Shown in pieces: positions 8,455 to 16,507 of a stretch of DNA of 34,008 nucleotides. The translations under genes were made by a program, and so were the position numbers. The stretch's first letter is position 1. Every line of letters begins with the position of its first letter. Below the pieces are notes generated by a model that was given only the letters and a program-made list of their open reading frames with translations, was not told the DNA's origin and searched no databases. The DNA comes from Vibrio aestuarianus (GTDB lineage: Bacteria > Pseudomonadota > Gammaproteobacteria > Enterobacterales > Vibrionaceae). The stretch covers positions 1-34,008 of the forward strand of contig NZ_JAAZTU010000042.1 in NCBI RefSeq assembly GCF_012395185.1, written 5' to 3'.

Positions 8455-8673
8455 ATGAAAGCTGGTATCCACCCAGAATACAAAGCAGTTAGCGCAACTT
8501 GTTCTTGCGGCAACGCATTCGAGTTCAGCTCAACTCTAGGCAAAGAATCTATCCACCTAGACGTGTGTGACAAATGTCACCCATTCTACACTGGTAAGCA
8601 ACGTATCGTTGATACAGGCGGCCGTGTAGATCGCTTCAACAAGCGTTTCGGTGCTCTATCTAGCAAAAAGTAA
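8455..8673 (+). CDS. rpmE: 50S ribosomal protein L31 (zinc-binding form)
   Basis: L31 bridges the 50S and 30S subunits. The 72-residue product has the zinc-binding (C+) pattern: Cys16, Cys18, Cys38 and Cys41 (CSCG and CDKC), followed by HPFYTGKQRIVDTGGRVDRF, a family hallmark. This is the RpmE type, which can be replaced by the non-zinc YkgM type under zinc limitation. GAGG lies seven bases before the ATG. A compact TTCG terminator follows. It is divergent from priA, as in E. coli. Confidence 0.98.
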   Translation: MKAGIHPEYKAVSATCSCGNAFEFSSTLGKESIHLDVCDKCHPFYTGKQRIVDTGGRVDRFNKRFGALSSKK

Positions 8674-8698
8674 TTATTTACTATTTTGTAATAGAATT

Positions 8699-8727
8699 AA
8701 AAAAGGATGCTTCGGCATCCTTTTTTA
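8699..8727 (+). terminator. rpmE rho-independent terminator
   Basis: GGATGC (8705-8710), the tetraloop TTCG and GCATCC (8715-8720) are flanked by an A run and six T. Confidence 0.95.
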
Positions 8728-8888
8728 TTGGCATTTTTTTATATAGTGATTTTTGTCATCACTCTCAGGTCTTATCAGCACGGTTTTCAGCCATTTTTAA
8801 TGAAGCACGTCGCGTTCCTACCTAGGAAGTTTGACTGACATCCATTAGAATCATTGACCTTTCCAACCCAATACGAGCACCTAAACCT

Positions 8889-10166
8889 ATGTCAGATGAC
8901 CATAATCAAGAATTGACTGCAGAAGAACAATTTCGCCAACGTGCGCTCGATTACCACGCTTACCCGACGGCAGGTAAAATCGCGGTATCTCTCACGAAAC
9001 CAGCAGACTCAGCTGAAGATCTCGCGCTAGCTTACAGCCCTGGCGTTGCTGAACCGGTTCGTGAAATCGCACAAAATGTAGATAACGTTTATAAATATAC
9101 AGCGAAAGGCAACATGGTCGCGGTTATCTCTAACGGCACTGCAATTCTTGGTTTAGGCAACTTAGGGCCAATGGCTTCTAAGCCAGTAATGGAAGGTAAA
9201 GCACTATTATTCAAGCGTTTTGCTGGCCTTGATTCAATCGACATTGAAGTAAAACACCGTACCATTGATGAATTCGTCGATACTGTCGCCAATATCGCCG
9301 ATACGTTTGGTGGCATTAACCTCGAAGACATCAAAGCACCAGACTGCTTTGAAATTGAACGTCGCTTAATTGAACGTTGTAATATTCCAGTTTTCCACGA
9401 TGATCAGCACGGAACGGCAATTGTTACGGCAGCGGGCATGCTCAATGCTATTGAACTACAAGGCAAAAATCTAAACGAATGTACCATTGTCTGTCTTGGT
9501 GCAGGTGCAGCAGCAACAGCATGTATGGAACTGCTGATCAAATGCGGGGCGATGCGTGAAAAAATCTATATGCTTGATCGTAAAGGTGTGATTCACACCC
9601 GCCGTGATGATCTGAATGAATATAAGCAGCTTTTTGCGAGCAACACCGATAAGCGAACCTTGGAAGACGCCATCACTGGCGCTGATTTATTCCTAGGGGT
9701 ATCAGGCCCGAATCTACTGCCAGCGGAAGCATTGAAACTGATGGCCGACAAGCCGGTTGTGTTCGCTTGTTCAAACCCAGATCCTGAAATTAAGCCAGAA
9801 CTTGCCAATGCAGTACGTGATGATTTAATTATGGGTACTGGCCGCAGTGACTATCCAAACCAAGTTAATAACGTTTTGTGTTTCCCATTCATCTTCCGCG
9901 GTGCTTTAGATGTACGCGCAAGTGAAATCAATGATCAAATGAAGCTAGCGGCTGTCGAAGCCATTCGCCAGTTGGCCAAAGAAGAAGTGCCTGTTGAAGT
10001 ACTTAAAGCAGCTGGAGTTGAGTCTCTAAGCTTTGGCCCTGACTACATCATTCCAAAACCAATGGATCCTCGCCTGCTACCTCGCGTAGCAAAAGCCGTC
10101 GCTCAGGCAGCGGTTGACTCAGGCGTAGCTCGCATTGAAATGCCAGAAGGCTACATGCAAGAGTAA
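8889..10166 (+). CDS. Malic enzyme, short form without a PTA domain
   Basis: The enzyme decarboxylates L-malate oxidatively to pyruvate with NAD(P)+ in the cytoplasm. The 425-residue product has the malic-enzyme N-domain (YSPGVAEPVREI near 49-60, with the catalytic Tyr and Lys region KGNMVAVISNGTAILGLG), the metal site EDIKAPDCFEIE and FHDDQHGTA, and a Rossmann loop GAGAAATACMELL near 202. E. coli MaeB (759 residues) carries a phosphotransacetylase-like C-terminal half that is absent here. The gene ends with a strong terminator, so the short form is not a truncation caused by a frameshift. Cofactor preference (NAD or NADP) cannot be read from sequence by eye. The RBS is weak. It stands alone between rpmE and metJ, as in other vibrios. 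Confidence 0.93.
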   Translation: MSDDHNQELTAEEQFRQRALDYHAYPTAGKIAVSLTKPADSAEDLALAYSPGVAEPVREIAQNVDNVYKYTAKGNMVAVISNGTAILGLGNLGPMASKPVMEGKALLFKRFAGLDSIDIEVKHRTIDEFVDTVANIADTFGGINLEDIKAPDCFEIERRLIERCNIPVFHDDQHGTAIVTAAGMLNAIELQGKNLNECTIVCLGAGAAATACMELLIKCGAMREKIYMLDRKGVIHTRRDDLNEYKQLFASNTDKRTLEDAITGADLFLGVSGPNLLPAEALKLMADKPVVFACSNPDPEIKPELANAVRDDLIMGTGRSDYPNQVNNVLCFPFIFRGALDVRASEINDQMKLAAVEAIRQLAKEEVPVEVLKAAGVESLSFGPDYIIPKPMDPRLLPRVAKAVAQAAVDSGVARIEMPEGYMQE

Positions 10167-10180
10167 CGTTGTCGCTTGAA

Positions 10181-10220
10181 AACAAAAAAACCGCAGCTTT
10201 CGTTCTGCGGTTTTTTTTGT
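10181..10220. terminator. Bidirectional terminator between malic enzyme gene and metJ
   Basis: ACAAAAAAACCGCAG pairs with CTGCGGTTTTTTTTGT around an 8-base loop (10197-10204). A and T runs on either side allow use by both convergent genes. Confidence 0.93.
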
Positions 10221-10322
10221 TTTTGAGTGATATCAGAAAAATCATGTGCAGGTTTTGCGGATCAGCACACCATTGTGGTCACTTTTCCAAAAATAAAGAC
10301 AAAGTGTTATCGATGTGGCGCG

Positions 10323-10646
10323 TTACGCTTCATCATCGTATGCTTCAAACTCAATGCCCATCGCGGTCATCAATGCTTTCGCTTCTGTTGGAATATCATC
10401 TGGGCGATCTTTTCTTAAATCTTCATCGGTCGGTAAAGGTTGGCCGGTATAAGCATGCAAAAAAGCTTCACATAACAGCTCACTGTTGGTTGCATGACGT
10501 AAGTTATTGATCTGACGGCGAGTGCGTTCATCAGTTAATATTTTCAGCACTTTCAATGGGATTGAAACGGTGATTTTTTTCACCTGCTCACTTTTTTTAC
10601 CGTGTTCAGCGTATGGGCTAATGTATTCCCCATTCCAGTCTGCCAT
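10323..10646 (-). CDS. metJ: Methionine repressor MetJ
   Basis: MetJ is a ribbon-helix-helix repressor that uses S-adenosylmethionine as corepressor and binds 8-bp met boxes. The 107-residue product is near-identical to E. coli MetJ (105) over residues 1-75, including the DNA-contacting strand KKITVSIPLKVLK and the SAM-pocket region NLRHATNSELLCEAFLHA. The C-terminus diverges (GIEFEAYDDEA). AAGG precedes the ATG by eight bases. It is divergent from metB with shared met boxes at 10722-10753, so it probably represses itself and metBL. Confidence 0.98.
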   Translation of the reverse strand: MADWNGEYISPYAEHGKKSEQVKKITVSIPLKVLKILTDERTRRQINNLRHATNSELLCEAFLHAYTGQPLPTDEDLRKDRPDDIPTEAKALMTAMGIEFEAYDDEA

Positions 10647-10721
10647 TGCGCACCTTCGTTATCGTAATTTGTCAGAAAAAGTTTGATGGCTGATTTTAGC
10701 GGGATTTACCGCCATAAGCAA

Positions 10722-10753
10722 AGACATATAGACGTCTGGAAGTGTTGACGTCT
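10722..10753. promoter_or_regulatory. Tandem met boxes (MetJ operator) in the metJ-metB gap
   Basis: Four phased 8-bp units. The second (10730-10737) is a perfect AGACGTCT, the first (AGACATAT) and fourth (TGACGTCT) are close, the third is poor. They lie 76 bases from the metJ start and 178 from the metB start. MetJ binds such arrays cooperatively. Confidence 0.9.
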
Positions 10754-10825
10754 TATTTTTTGATCGGTAAAGTGTAACGCTATCAGTCTGGGAAGCAGCA
10801 ATATCAAACATTATCAGATATGGTG

Positions 10826-10862
10826 TATACCCAAAGTAACTTGAGTTTCTCTCGGCGGCAAC
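10826..10862 (+). repeat. Possible relic of an ERIC left end in the metB promoter region
   Basis: TATACCCAAAGTAACTTGAG followed by GGCGGCAA (10855-10862) resembles the first 40 bases of the full ERIC copies in this window, in the same order. The rest of the element is absent. It could be chance similarity. Confidence 0.35.
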
Positions 10863-10930
10863 TCTAAAGAAGATAAGAATACCCCTGTAGGATGTCACTC
10901 TCAGTGAGTTTATTAGGCAAGGAAACCGTT

Positions 10931-12097
10931 ATGACCACTCGCAAGCCAGCCACCATCGCTGTTCGTACTGGTATTGAATCAGATTCTCAATACCACGCTG
11001 TTGTACCACCCATTTATCTTTCGACAAATTATGGCTTTCCTGCTTTTGGTGAAGTACCTCAATACGATTACACCCGTTCAGGGAATCCAAACCGCGGCTT
11101 GCTTGAAAAAGCGCTGTATGAGCTCGAGTCCGGTCTTGGCGCTGTCGTCACTAACTGCGGCACTTCTGCACTCAATTTATGGGCGTCTGCATTTCTTAGC
11201 GCAAATGATCTAATTGTTGCCCCCCATGACTGTTATGGCGGTACTTATCGTCTATTTAATACTCGCGCCAAAAAAGGCGATTTCAATGTCTTGTTTGTTG
11301 ATCAATCTGACCATGAAGCTTTAAGTGCTGCGCTGGCTAAAAAACCGAAATTGGTATTGCTAGAAACCCCCTCTAACCCACTTGTGCGCGTTGTCGATAT
11401 TGCCGACATTTGTCACCAAGCGCATCAGGTTGGTGCGCTCGTGGCCGTCGATAACACCTTCCTTACCCCTATATTTCAAAAACCATTGTTGCTTGGGGCA
11501 GACTTCGTTATCCACTCCACTACAAAATACATCAATGGTCACTCTGATGTGATCGGTGGCGTTGTTATTACCAAAACCGAGCAGCACGCAGAAGAATTAG
11601 CCTGGTGGGGCAACTGCCTTGGCGCAACGGGAACACCATTTGACAGCTATATGACACTACGTGGTATTCGTACGTTGGGTGCTCGCATGCGTGTTCATGA
11701 GGAAAATGCTGGTGCAATCTTAGCTTATTTGCAACACGAAGCATTGGTGAAAACGATTTATCACCCAAGCCTGCCACAACACCCAGGCCATGAAATTGCG
11801 AAAAAACAGCAGTCAGGATTTGGCTCAATGCTCAGTTTTGAATTTGCCGGAAGCTTTGAGCAGTTGAAGTTTTTTGTCGGCCAGTTAGAGCTGTTCTCAC
11901 TGGCTGAATCTTTGGGCGGTGTCGAAAGCCTCATTTGCCATCCAGCATCAATGACACATCGCGCTATGGGTGACGAAGCTTTGGCTGAAGCCGGCATTTC
12001 AACGCAACTATTACGCCTGTCAGTGGGTTTAGAAGATGCTCATGATTTAATTGCCGATCTACAACAAGCCTTTGCCAAAGCCAAGGAGGCATTTTAA
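10931..12097 (+). CDS. metB: Cystathionine gamma-synthase MetB
   Basis: MetB condenses O-succinylhomoserine with cysteine to cystathionine, a PLP-dependent step of methionine synthesis. The 388-residue product (E. coli 386) starts MTTRKPATIAVRTG and contains APHDCYGGTYRLF, VVDNTF-type AVDNTFLTP and the PLP lysine in HSTTKYINGHSD (Lys199). An upstream in-frame start at 10892 is rejected: AAGGA sits directly before 10931 and homology starts there. The stop overlaps the metL ATG by one base (TAATG), indicating translational coupling. Under MetJ control through the boxes at 10722-10753. Confidence 0.97.
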   Translation: MTTRKPATIAVRTGIESDSQYHAVVPPIYLSTNYGFPAFGEVPQYDYTRSGNPNRGLLEKALYELESGLGAVVTNCGTSALNLWASAFLSANDLIVAPHDCYGGTYRLFNTRAKKGDFNVLFVDQSDHEALSAALAKKPKLVLLETPSNPLVRVVDIADICHQAHQVGALVAVDNTFLTPIFQKPLLLGADFVIHSTTKYINGHSDVIGGVVITKTEQHAEELAWWGNCLGATGTPFDSYMTLRGIRTLGARMRVHEENAGAILAYLQHEALVKTIYHPSLPQHPGHEIAKKQQSGFGSMLSFEFAGSFEQLKFFVGQLELFSLAESLGGVESLICHPASMTHRAMGDEALAEAGISTQLLRLSVGLEDAHDLIADLQQAFAKAKEAF

Positions 12098-14508
12098 TGA
12101 CTGCATTGCGACAACTGCATAAATTTGGTGGCAGTAGCCTTGCTGACCCTGAATGTTATAAAAGAGTGGTGAATATCTTAAAAGAATATTCACACAATAA
12201 CGACTTAGTGGTGGTTTCTGCGGCAGGCAAAACCACCAATCACTTGATCGCCTTTCTTGAGGCTCTCAAAAAAGATGGCCGATTAGCGCATGAGAACCTA
12301 CAAGCGGTTCGTCAATTTCAAACTAACTTAATCGACGCACTACTTGATGACAACTCAGCCAATACGTTGCGCGACCTATTAAATGCCGAAATACGCGCGT
12401 TAGGTGAATTGTCTGCACCGCTAAGTGCAGCCCAACAAGCCAGCGTATTGGGCCATGGTGAAGTTTGGTCTTCACGTTTACTAGCCGCATTACTCAACCA
12501 AAATGATCTTGCCGCGGTTGCTCAAGACGCGCGAGCTTTTCTGCGCGCTGAAACAGGCACACAACCGGAAGTTGACCGCTCACGCTCCTATCCTCTTTTA
12601 AAAGAAATTCTGGCACAGCACGTTCATCATCGCATCATCATTACTGGTTTTATGGCACAAAATGAGCAAGGCGATACCGTATTGCTAGGCCGTAATGGTT
12701 CTGACTATTCCGCCACCATGATCGGTGCATTGGCCGAAGTTAACCGAGTTACGATTTGGAGCGATGTTGCTGGGGTATACAGCGCAGACCCACGCATTGT
12801 CAGCGATGCTTGTTTGCTGCCACTGCTGCGCTTAGACGAAACCAATGAACTGGCTCGCTTGGCCGCGCCAGTATTGCACAGCCGAACTTTACAACCTGTC
12901 GCTCAAAGCTCGATGGATTTACACTTACGTTGCAGTTATCAACCCGAGTCCGGTTCAACCCATATCGAGCGTGTGCTTGCTTCTGGACGTGGGGCTAAGA
13001 TCATCACCTCGTTAGAAGATGTCTTGCTGATTGAGCTTTCCTTTAGCCACGGTCATGACTTCCAACGTCTGCAAAGCAGTGTTCTGCGCAGCTTACAACG
13101 TGCCCAACTTGAACCGCTAGCGTTTGAAGCGCAAGCTGATCAACACCGCTTACGTCTAGCCTACACCACTGAAATTTCAGGAGGTGCTCTCGCCCACCTT
13201 CAAGACACGGCTTTCGAAGCTGAAATTAAACTCAAAGAAGGGTTTTCTTTAGTTGGCGCGGTTGGCGCAGGCGTCACCAAAAACCCAAATCACTGCTACG
13301 GTTTTTACCAGCAGTTGAGATCATCACCAGTTGAATTTATTTGCGAGTCAGAATCAGGACTGAGTTTGGTTGCCGTGCTGCGCAAAACAGCAGTAGAGCC
13401 ACTAGTAATAGGCATGCATAACCAACTTTTCCAAGCACAAAAGCGTGTAGCATTAGCGTTATGTGGCAAAGGTAATATTGGTTCGAGTTGGCTGAAATTA
13501 TTTGCAGAACAAAAATCAGAGCTTGAAAAGCGCCGTGGGATGAACTTTGAACTGGTAGCGGTTATCGACAGCCAAACCTATTGGTTTGATGAACAAGGCA
13601 TCAATGCTGAATCGGTACTCGAACGATTTAATGATGAAGCCATCTCTTACCAAGGTAAAGAATGGCTACAACACTTGAGTAATATCCAAGGATATGATGA
13701 TCTCATCGTGTTAGATGTCACAGCCAGTTCTGAACTCGCAGAGCGTTACCTCGATATTGCCGAGCATGGCATGCACTTAATTTCCGCCAACAAAGTCGCA
13801 GGCTCCGCCTCTAGTCAGTCGTATCATCAAGTGAAAGATGCTTTTGCTAAGATCAGCCGCCATTGGTTATACAATGCAACGGTTGGTGCAGGTTTGCCTA
13901 TCAACCATACCGTTCGTGACCTACGTGAAAGTGGTGATGATATTGTCGCGCTGTCAGGCATTTTCTCTGGCACGCTATCATGGCTATTCCAGCAATTTGA
14001 TGGTTCAATTCCTTTTAGTGAGTTAGTCGATCTGGCTTGGCAACAAGGCTTAACAGAACCCGATCCTCGTAGTGATCTCGATGGCTCCGATGTAATGCGC
14101 AAACTAGTCATTTTAGCTCGCGAATCCGGCCTACACCTTGAACCAGAAAACGTAAAAGTCGAATCACTGGTACCTGAAGAGCTGAAAGATCTATCGTTAG
14201 ATGACTTCTTAGATAAGAGCCAACTACTGAGTGAGAGATTGGCTGAACGTCTCGAAAAAGCACAACGTGAAGAGAAAGTACTGCGCTACGTTGCAAGGCT
14301 TGAAAAAAATGGTAAAGCCACTGTCGGTGTTGAAGCGTTAGAACGCGAACACGCTTTAGCTAACCTACTACCATGTGACAATATTTTTGCCATCGAAAGT
14401 AAATGGTATCGTGATAACCCATTAGTTATTCGCGGGCCAGGAGCAGGCCGAGAGGTGACTGCCGGGGCCATCCAGTCGGATTTAAATTTGCTGTCTAGTT
14501 TTCTCTAA
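12097..14508 (+). CDS. metL: Bifunctional aspartokinase II / homoserine dehydrogenase II
   Basis: MetL phosphorylates aspartate and reduces aspartate semialdehyde to homoserine, feeding the methionine branch. The 803-residue product (E. coli 810) has the kinase signature KFGGSSLAD at the N-terminus and NGSDYSATMIGALA near 205, a central linker/ACT-like region, then the dehydrogenase domain with CGKGNIGSSW near 455, ISANKVA near 563-569, and GTLSWLFQQFDGS. AAGGAGG at 12083-12089, inside the end of metB, supports the overlapping ATG. Second gene of metBL; a small hairpin with little T run spans the stop codon (14495-14513). Confidence 0.97.
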   Translation: MTALRQLHKFGGSSLADPECYKRVVNILKEYSHNNDLVVVSAAGKTTNHLIAFLEALKKDGRLAHENLQAVRQFQTNLIDALLDDNSANTLRDLLNAEIRALGELSAPLSAAQQASVLGHGEVWSSRLLAALLNQNDLAAVAQDARAFLRAETGTQPEVDRSRSYPLLKEILAQHVHHRIIITGFMAQNEQGDTVLLGRNGSDYSATMIGALAEVNRVTIWSDVAGVYSADPRIVSDACLLPLLRLDETNELARLAAPVLHSRTLQPVAQSSMDLHLRCSYQPESGSTHIERVLASGRGAKIITSLEDVLLIELSFSHGHDFQRLQSSVLRSLQRAQLEPLAFEAQADQHRLRLAYTTEISGGALAHLQDTAFEAEIKLKEGFSLVGAVGAGVTKNPNHCYGFYQQLRSSPVEFICESESGLSLVAVLRKTAVEPLVIGMHNQLFQAQKRVALALCGKGNIGSSWLKLFAEQKSELEKRRGMNFELVAVIDSQTYWFDEQGINAESVLERFNDEAISYQGKEWLQHLSNIQGYDDLIVLDVTASSELAERYLDIAEHGMHLISANKVAGSASSQSYHQVKDAFAKISRHWLYNATVGAGLPINHTVRDLRESGDDIVALSGIFSGTLSWLFQQFDGSIPFSELVDLAWQQGLTEPDPRSDLDGSDVMRKLVILARESGLHLEPENVKVESLVPEELKDLSLDDFLDKSQLLSERLAERLEKAQREEKVLRYVARLEKNGKATVGVEALEREHALANLLPCDNIFAIESKWYRDNPLVIRGPGAGREVTAGAIQSDLNLLSSFL

Positions 14509-14816
14509 ACTAGGACATTTGATCTTTCGAGCTAATCTTGCGCGGTTTGTGGGTTCTTTATCCAAAGCAAAGGCTGTGAAATGGAGTTATTGATAAGCCG
14601 ATAATGCAGTAAAACGGGCCCACAATGAATGTTGTAACTGAGTGCGATGAATATCGTTGCTTCACTTGAGTTCTACTCACGATCAACATGAATATTATTC
14701 ATGATTACAGTATTGACATTAAAACATATTCAATACATTCTGTGGACATATAGACGTCCAAACGTCAATTCAAGGGATTTTAATTGGGCGGGAAGTTCGC
14801 CACAGGGAGAAGTAAG
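14509..14816 (+). other. Intergenic region between metL and metF
   Basis: No credible gene. It begins with an imperfect terminator-like hairpin over the metL stop and ends with the met boxes and RBS (AGGGAGA) of metF. Nothing else recognised in the middle. Confidence 0.7.
14744..14767. promoter_or_regulatory. Met boxes (MetJ operator) upstream of metF
   Basis: Three phased 8-bp units: GGACATAT, AGACGTCC and AAACGTCA. The core GACATATAGACGTC is identical to that in the metJ-metB operator. It lies 50 bases before the metF ATG. Confidence 0.9.
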
Positions 14817-15707
14817 ATGGGATACACACACGCCAGTCATATCGATGCACTAAACCAAAACATTGCAGAGCTGTCTGACAATATTAATGTGTCATTTGAA
14901 TTTTTCCCACCGAGCTCTGAAAAGATGGAAGAGACACTGTGGAATTCGGTACACCGCTTAAAAACGCTGCAACCAAAATTTGTTTCTGTCACTTATGGTG
15001 CAAACTCTGGCGAACGCGACCGTACTCACTCCATCATTAAAGAGATCAAAGATCAAACCGGCTTAATCGCAGCCCCTCATTTGACTTGCATCGATGCATC
15101 ACGTGAAGAGCTTATTCAAATTGCTGACGATTACTGGAACAACGGCATTCAAAGCATTGTGGCATTGCGTGGGGATATTCCTGTCGGTGGTGGCAAGCCA
15201 GAAATGTATGCTTCAGATCTGGTTGAGTTACTAAAAGCACGTCATGATTTTGATATCTCTGTTGCCGCCTTTCCAGAGGTTCACCCTGAAGCAAAAAGTG
15301 CGCAAGCTGACCTACTTAATCTAAAACGTAAAGTTGATGCCGGTGCCAACCGCGCGATTACCCAGTTCTTCTTTGATGTAGAAAGCTACTTACGTTTTCG
15401 TGACCGCTGCGTGGCGGCGGGTATTGATGTTGAAATCGTACCGGGAATTTTGCCTGTATCCAACTTCAAACAAGCCTCGCGCTTTGCTGCACAAAACAAT
15501 GTCAAAGTGCCTGGTTGGATGGCAAAGCAGTTCGATGGATTAGATGATGACCCAACCACTCGCCAGCTCGTCGGGGCAAGTCAAGCTATCGACATGGTCA
15601 GAATTTTAAGCCGTGAAGGGGTAAAAGATTTCCATTTCTATACGCTAAACCGTGCCGAAATGACCTATGCGCTATGTCATACGCTGGGCGTAAGGCCAAA
15701 GGCGTAA
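14817..15707 (+). CDS. metF: 5,10-methylenetetrahydrofolate reductase MetF
   Basis: MetF reduces 5,10-methylene-THF to 5-methyl-THF, the methyl donor for homocysteine methylation, with FAD. The 296-residue product (E. coli 296) starts MGYTHASHIDALNQN and has NVSFEFFPPSSEKME with the conserved Glu, VTYGANSGERDRTHS, ALRGDIPVGGGKPEMYASD, and the TLNRAEMTYALCHTLG end. An upstream in-frame start (14784) is rejected because AGGGAGA precedes 14817 at proper spacing. The TAA overlaps the first base of a MITE-like element. Confidence 0.97.
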   Translation: MGYTHASHIDALNQNIAELSDNINVSFEFFPPSSEKMEETLWNSVHRLKTLQPKFVSVTYGANSGERDRTHSIIKEIKDQTGLIAAPHLTCIDASREELIQIADDYWNNGIQSIVALRGDIPVGGGKPEMYASDLVELLKARHDFDISVAAFPEVHPEAKSAQADLLNLKRKVDAGANRAITQFFFDVESYLRFRDRCVAAGIDVEIVPGILPVSNFKQASRFAAQNNVKVPGWMAKQFDGLDDDPTTRQLVGASQAIDMVRILSREGVKDFHFYTLNRAEMTYALCHTLGVRPKA

Positions 15708-15868
15708 TACCAATCGTAGTAAATAACTGTTCACCCTAGCTTGTTAAAAAACTCGATAACTGCGTTAGAATTTTGGATTGTAGAATAACTACTTATCGAA
15801 AAACTCTGCCTTGTTCTCAAGCTTTTTTCCTACGCTATTTCTGATCACTTACTTACTGTGATTGGTAT
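15707..15868. mobile_element. MITE-like element with 27-bp imperfect terminal inverted repeats
   Basis: The left end ATACCAATCGTAGTAAATAA and the right end GATTGGTAT are inverted copies; the two 27-base ends differ at about five positions. The 162-bp element has no coding capacity and further internal complementarity. It abuts the metF stop codon and is followed by a C9 tract. Similar ends are, to my knowledge, common in vibrio intergenic DNA, but family assignment needs a search. Confidence 0.6.
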
Positions 15869-15870
15869 AA

Positions 15871-15879
15871 CCCCCCCCC
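15871..15879 (+). repeat. C9 homopolymer tract
   Basis: Nine C in a row directly after the MITE-like element and before the metF/zapB terminator. It is non-coding, so any length change would not shift a reading frame here. Confidence 0.9.
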
Positions 15880-15892
15880 GTTAAAGAACCTT

Positions 15893-15930
15893 AAAACAAC
15901 AATGCCGACATTCGTCGGCATTGTTGTTTT
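15893..15930. terminator. Bidirectional terminator between metF and zapB
   Basis: A 17-bp perfect stem (arms 15893-15909 and 15914-15930) around the loop ATTC, core ATGCCGAC/GTCGGCAT. A-rich and T-rich flanks suit both convergent genes. Confidence 0.93.
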
Positions 15931-15947
15931 AAGCGTAAGCAGAAAGA

Positions 15948-16190
15948 TTACTCTACGTCATCCATCTTGCCTAATAGGTTACGAATGCGGTCTTGCCATG
16001 CGGCGTGTTCTTGTTGCATTTGTTGTGCTTTTTGCTCAAGCTCTTCACGACTTGCTTTTAGCTCGTTTGCTTCAGTGATCAACTGCTGCTTTTCTTCTTT
16101 TAACTCTTCAACTTCCATTTGCAGAAGTGCAATTGTGTCAACAGCGGTTTGAATTTTTGCTTCTAGTAGTTCTAATACTTCAAAAGACAT
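15948..16190 (-). CDS. zapB: Cell division protein ZapB
   Basis: ZapB is a small coiled-coil factor that links ZapA/FtsZ at the Z-ring to MatP and the chromosome terminus. The 80-residue product (E. coli 81) is coiled coil almost throughout, starting MSFEVLELLEAKIQTAVDTI and ending WQDRIRNLLGKMDDVE. An upstream in-frame start (16226) is rejected: AAGGG precedes 16190 and the family begins here. Divergent from glpX. Confidence 0.95.
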   Translation of the reverse strand: MSFEVLELLEAKIQTAVDTIALLQMEVEELKEEKQQLITEANELKASREELEQKAQQMQQEHAAWQDRIRNLLGKMDDVE

Positions 16191-16507
16191 GGTGCATACC
16201 CTTAATGATTCGGTTGAGGTGAACATAATTTCACTTATTGACCCATTCTACTCAGCCCGGCGCTTATAAACACTCACTATATGCGAAAATTTTCACTATT
16301 CGGTTAAAAAACAAACTCAAATTGACACCAACCTAACTTAAGCTGCAGAACACCCCGATAAAACCGTATGTCTGAGCGCTGATTTCGCAAATTTAACGCT
16401 TGGATTTGATCAAGTGCAATCCTTACGAACTAAAAAAGCAAACGTTTCCGATTTGATATGTTAAAATCGCCGCCGAAATTTCCTATTCCCTTTTCTTTGG
16501 AGTTAGC
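16191..16507. other. Divergent control region of zapB and glpX
   Basis: No gene. It contains the LacI-family-type operator at 16436-16451 and a candidate glpX -10 (TAAAAT, 16462-16467). The rest shows no feature I can name. Confidence 0.7.
16436..16451. promoter_or_regulatory. LacI-family operator (PurR- or Cra-type) upstream of glpX
   Basis: AAGCAAACGTTTCCGA matches the PurR consensus ACGCAAACGTTTGCGT at 13 of 16 positions, and its AAACGTTTC core also fits Cra sites. It overlaps the expected -35 of the TAAAAT at 16462-16467. Cra control would suit a gluconeogenic gene; PurR fits the left half better. Confidence 0.6.

Noticed and set aside
10659..10898. 79-residue frame across the metJ-metB gap
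   Set aside because: It covers the met-box operator and promoters and has no family resemblance.
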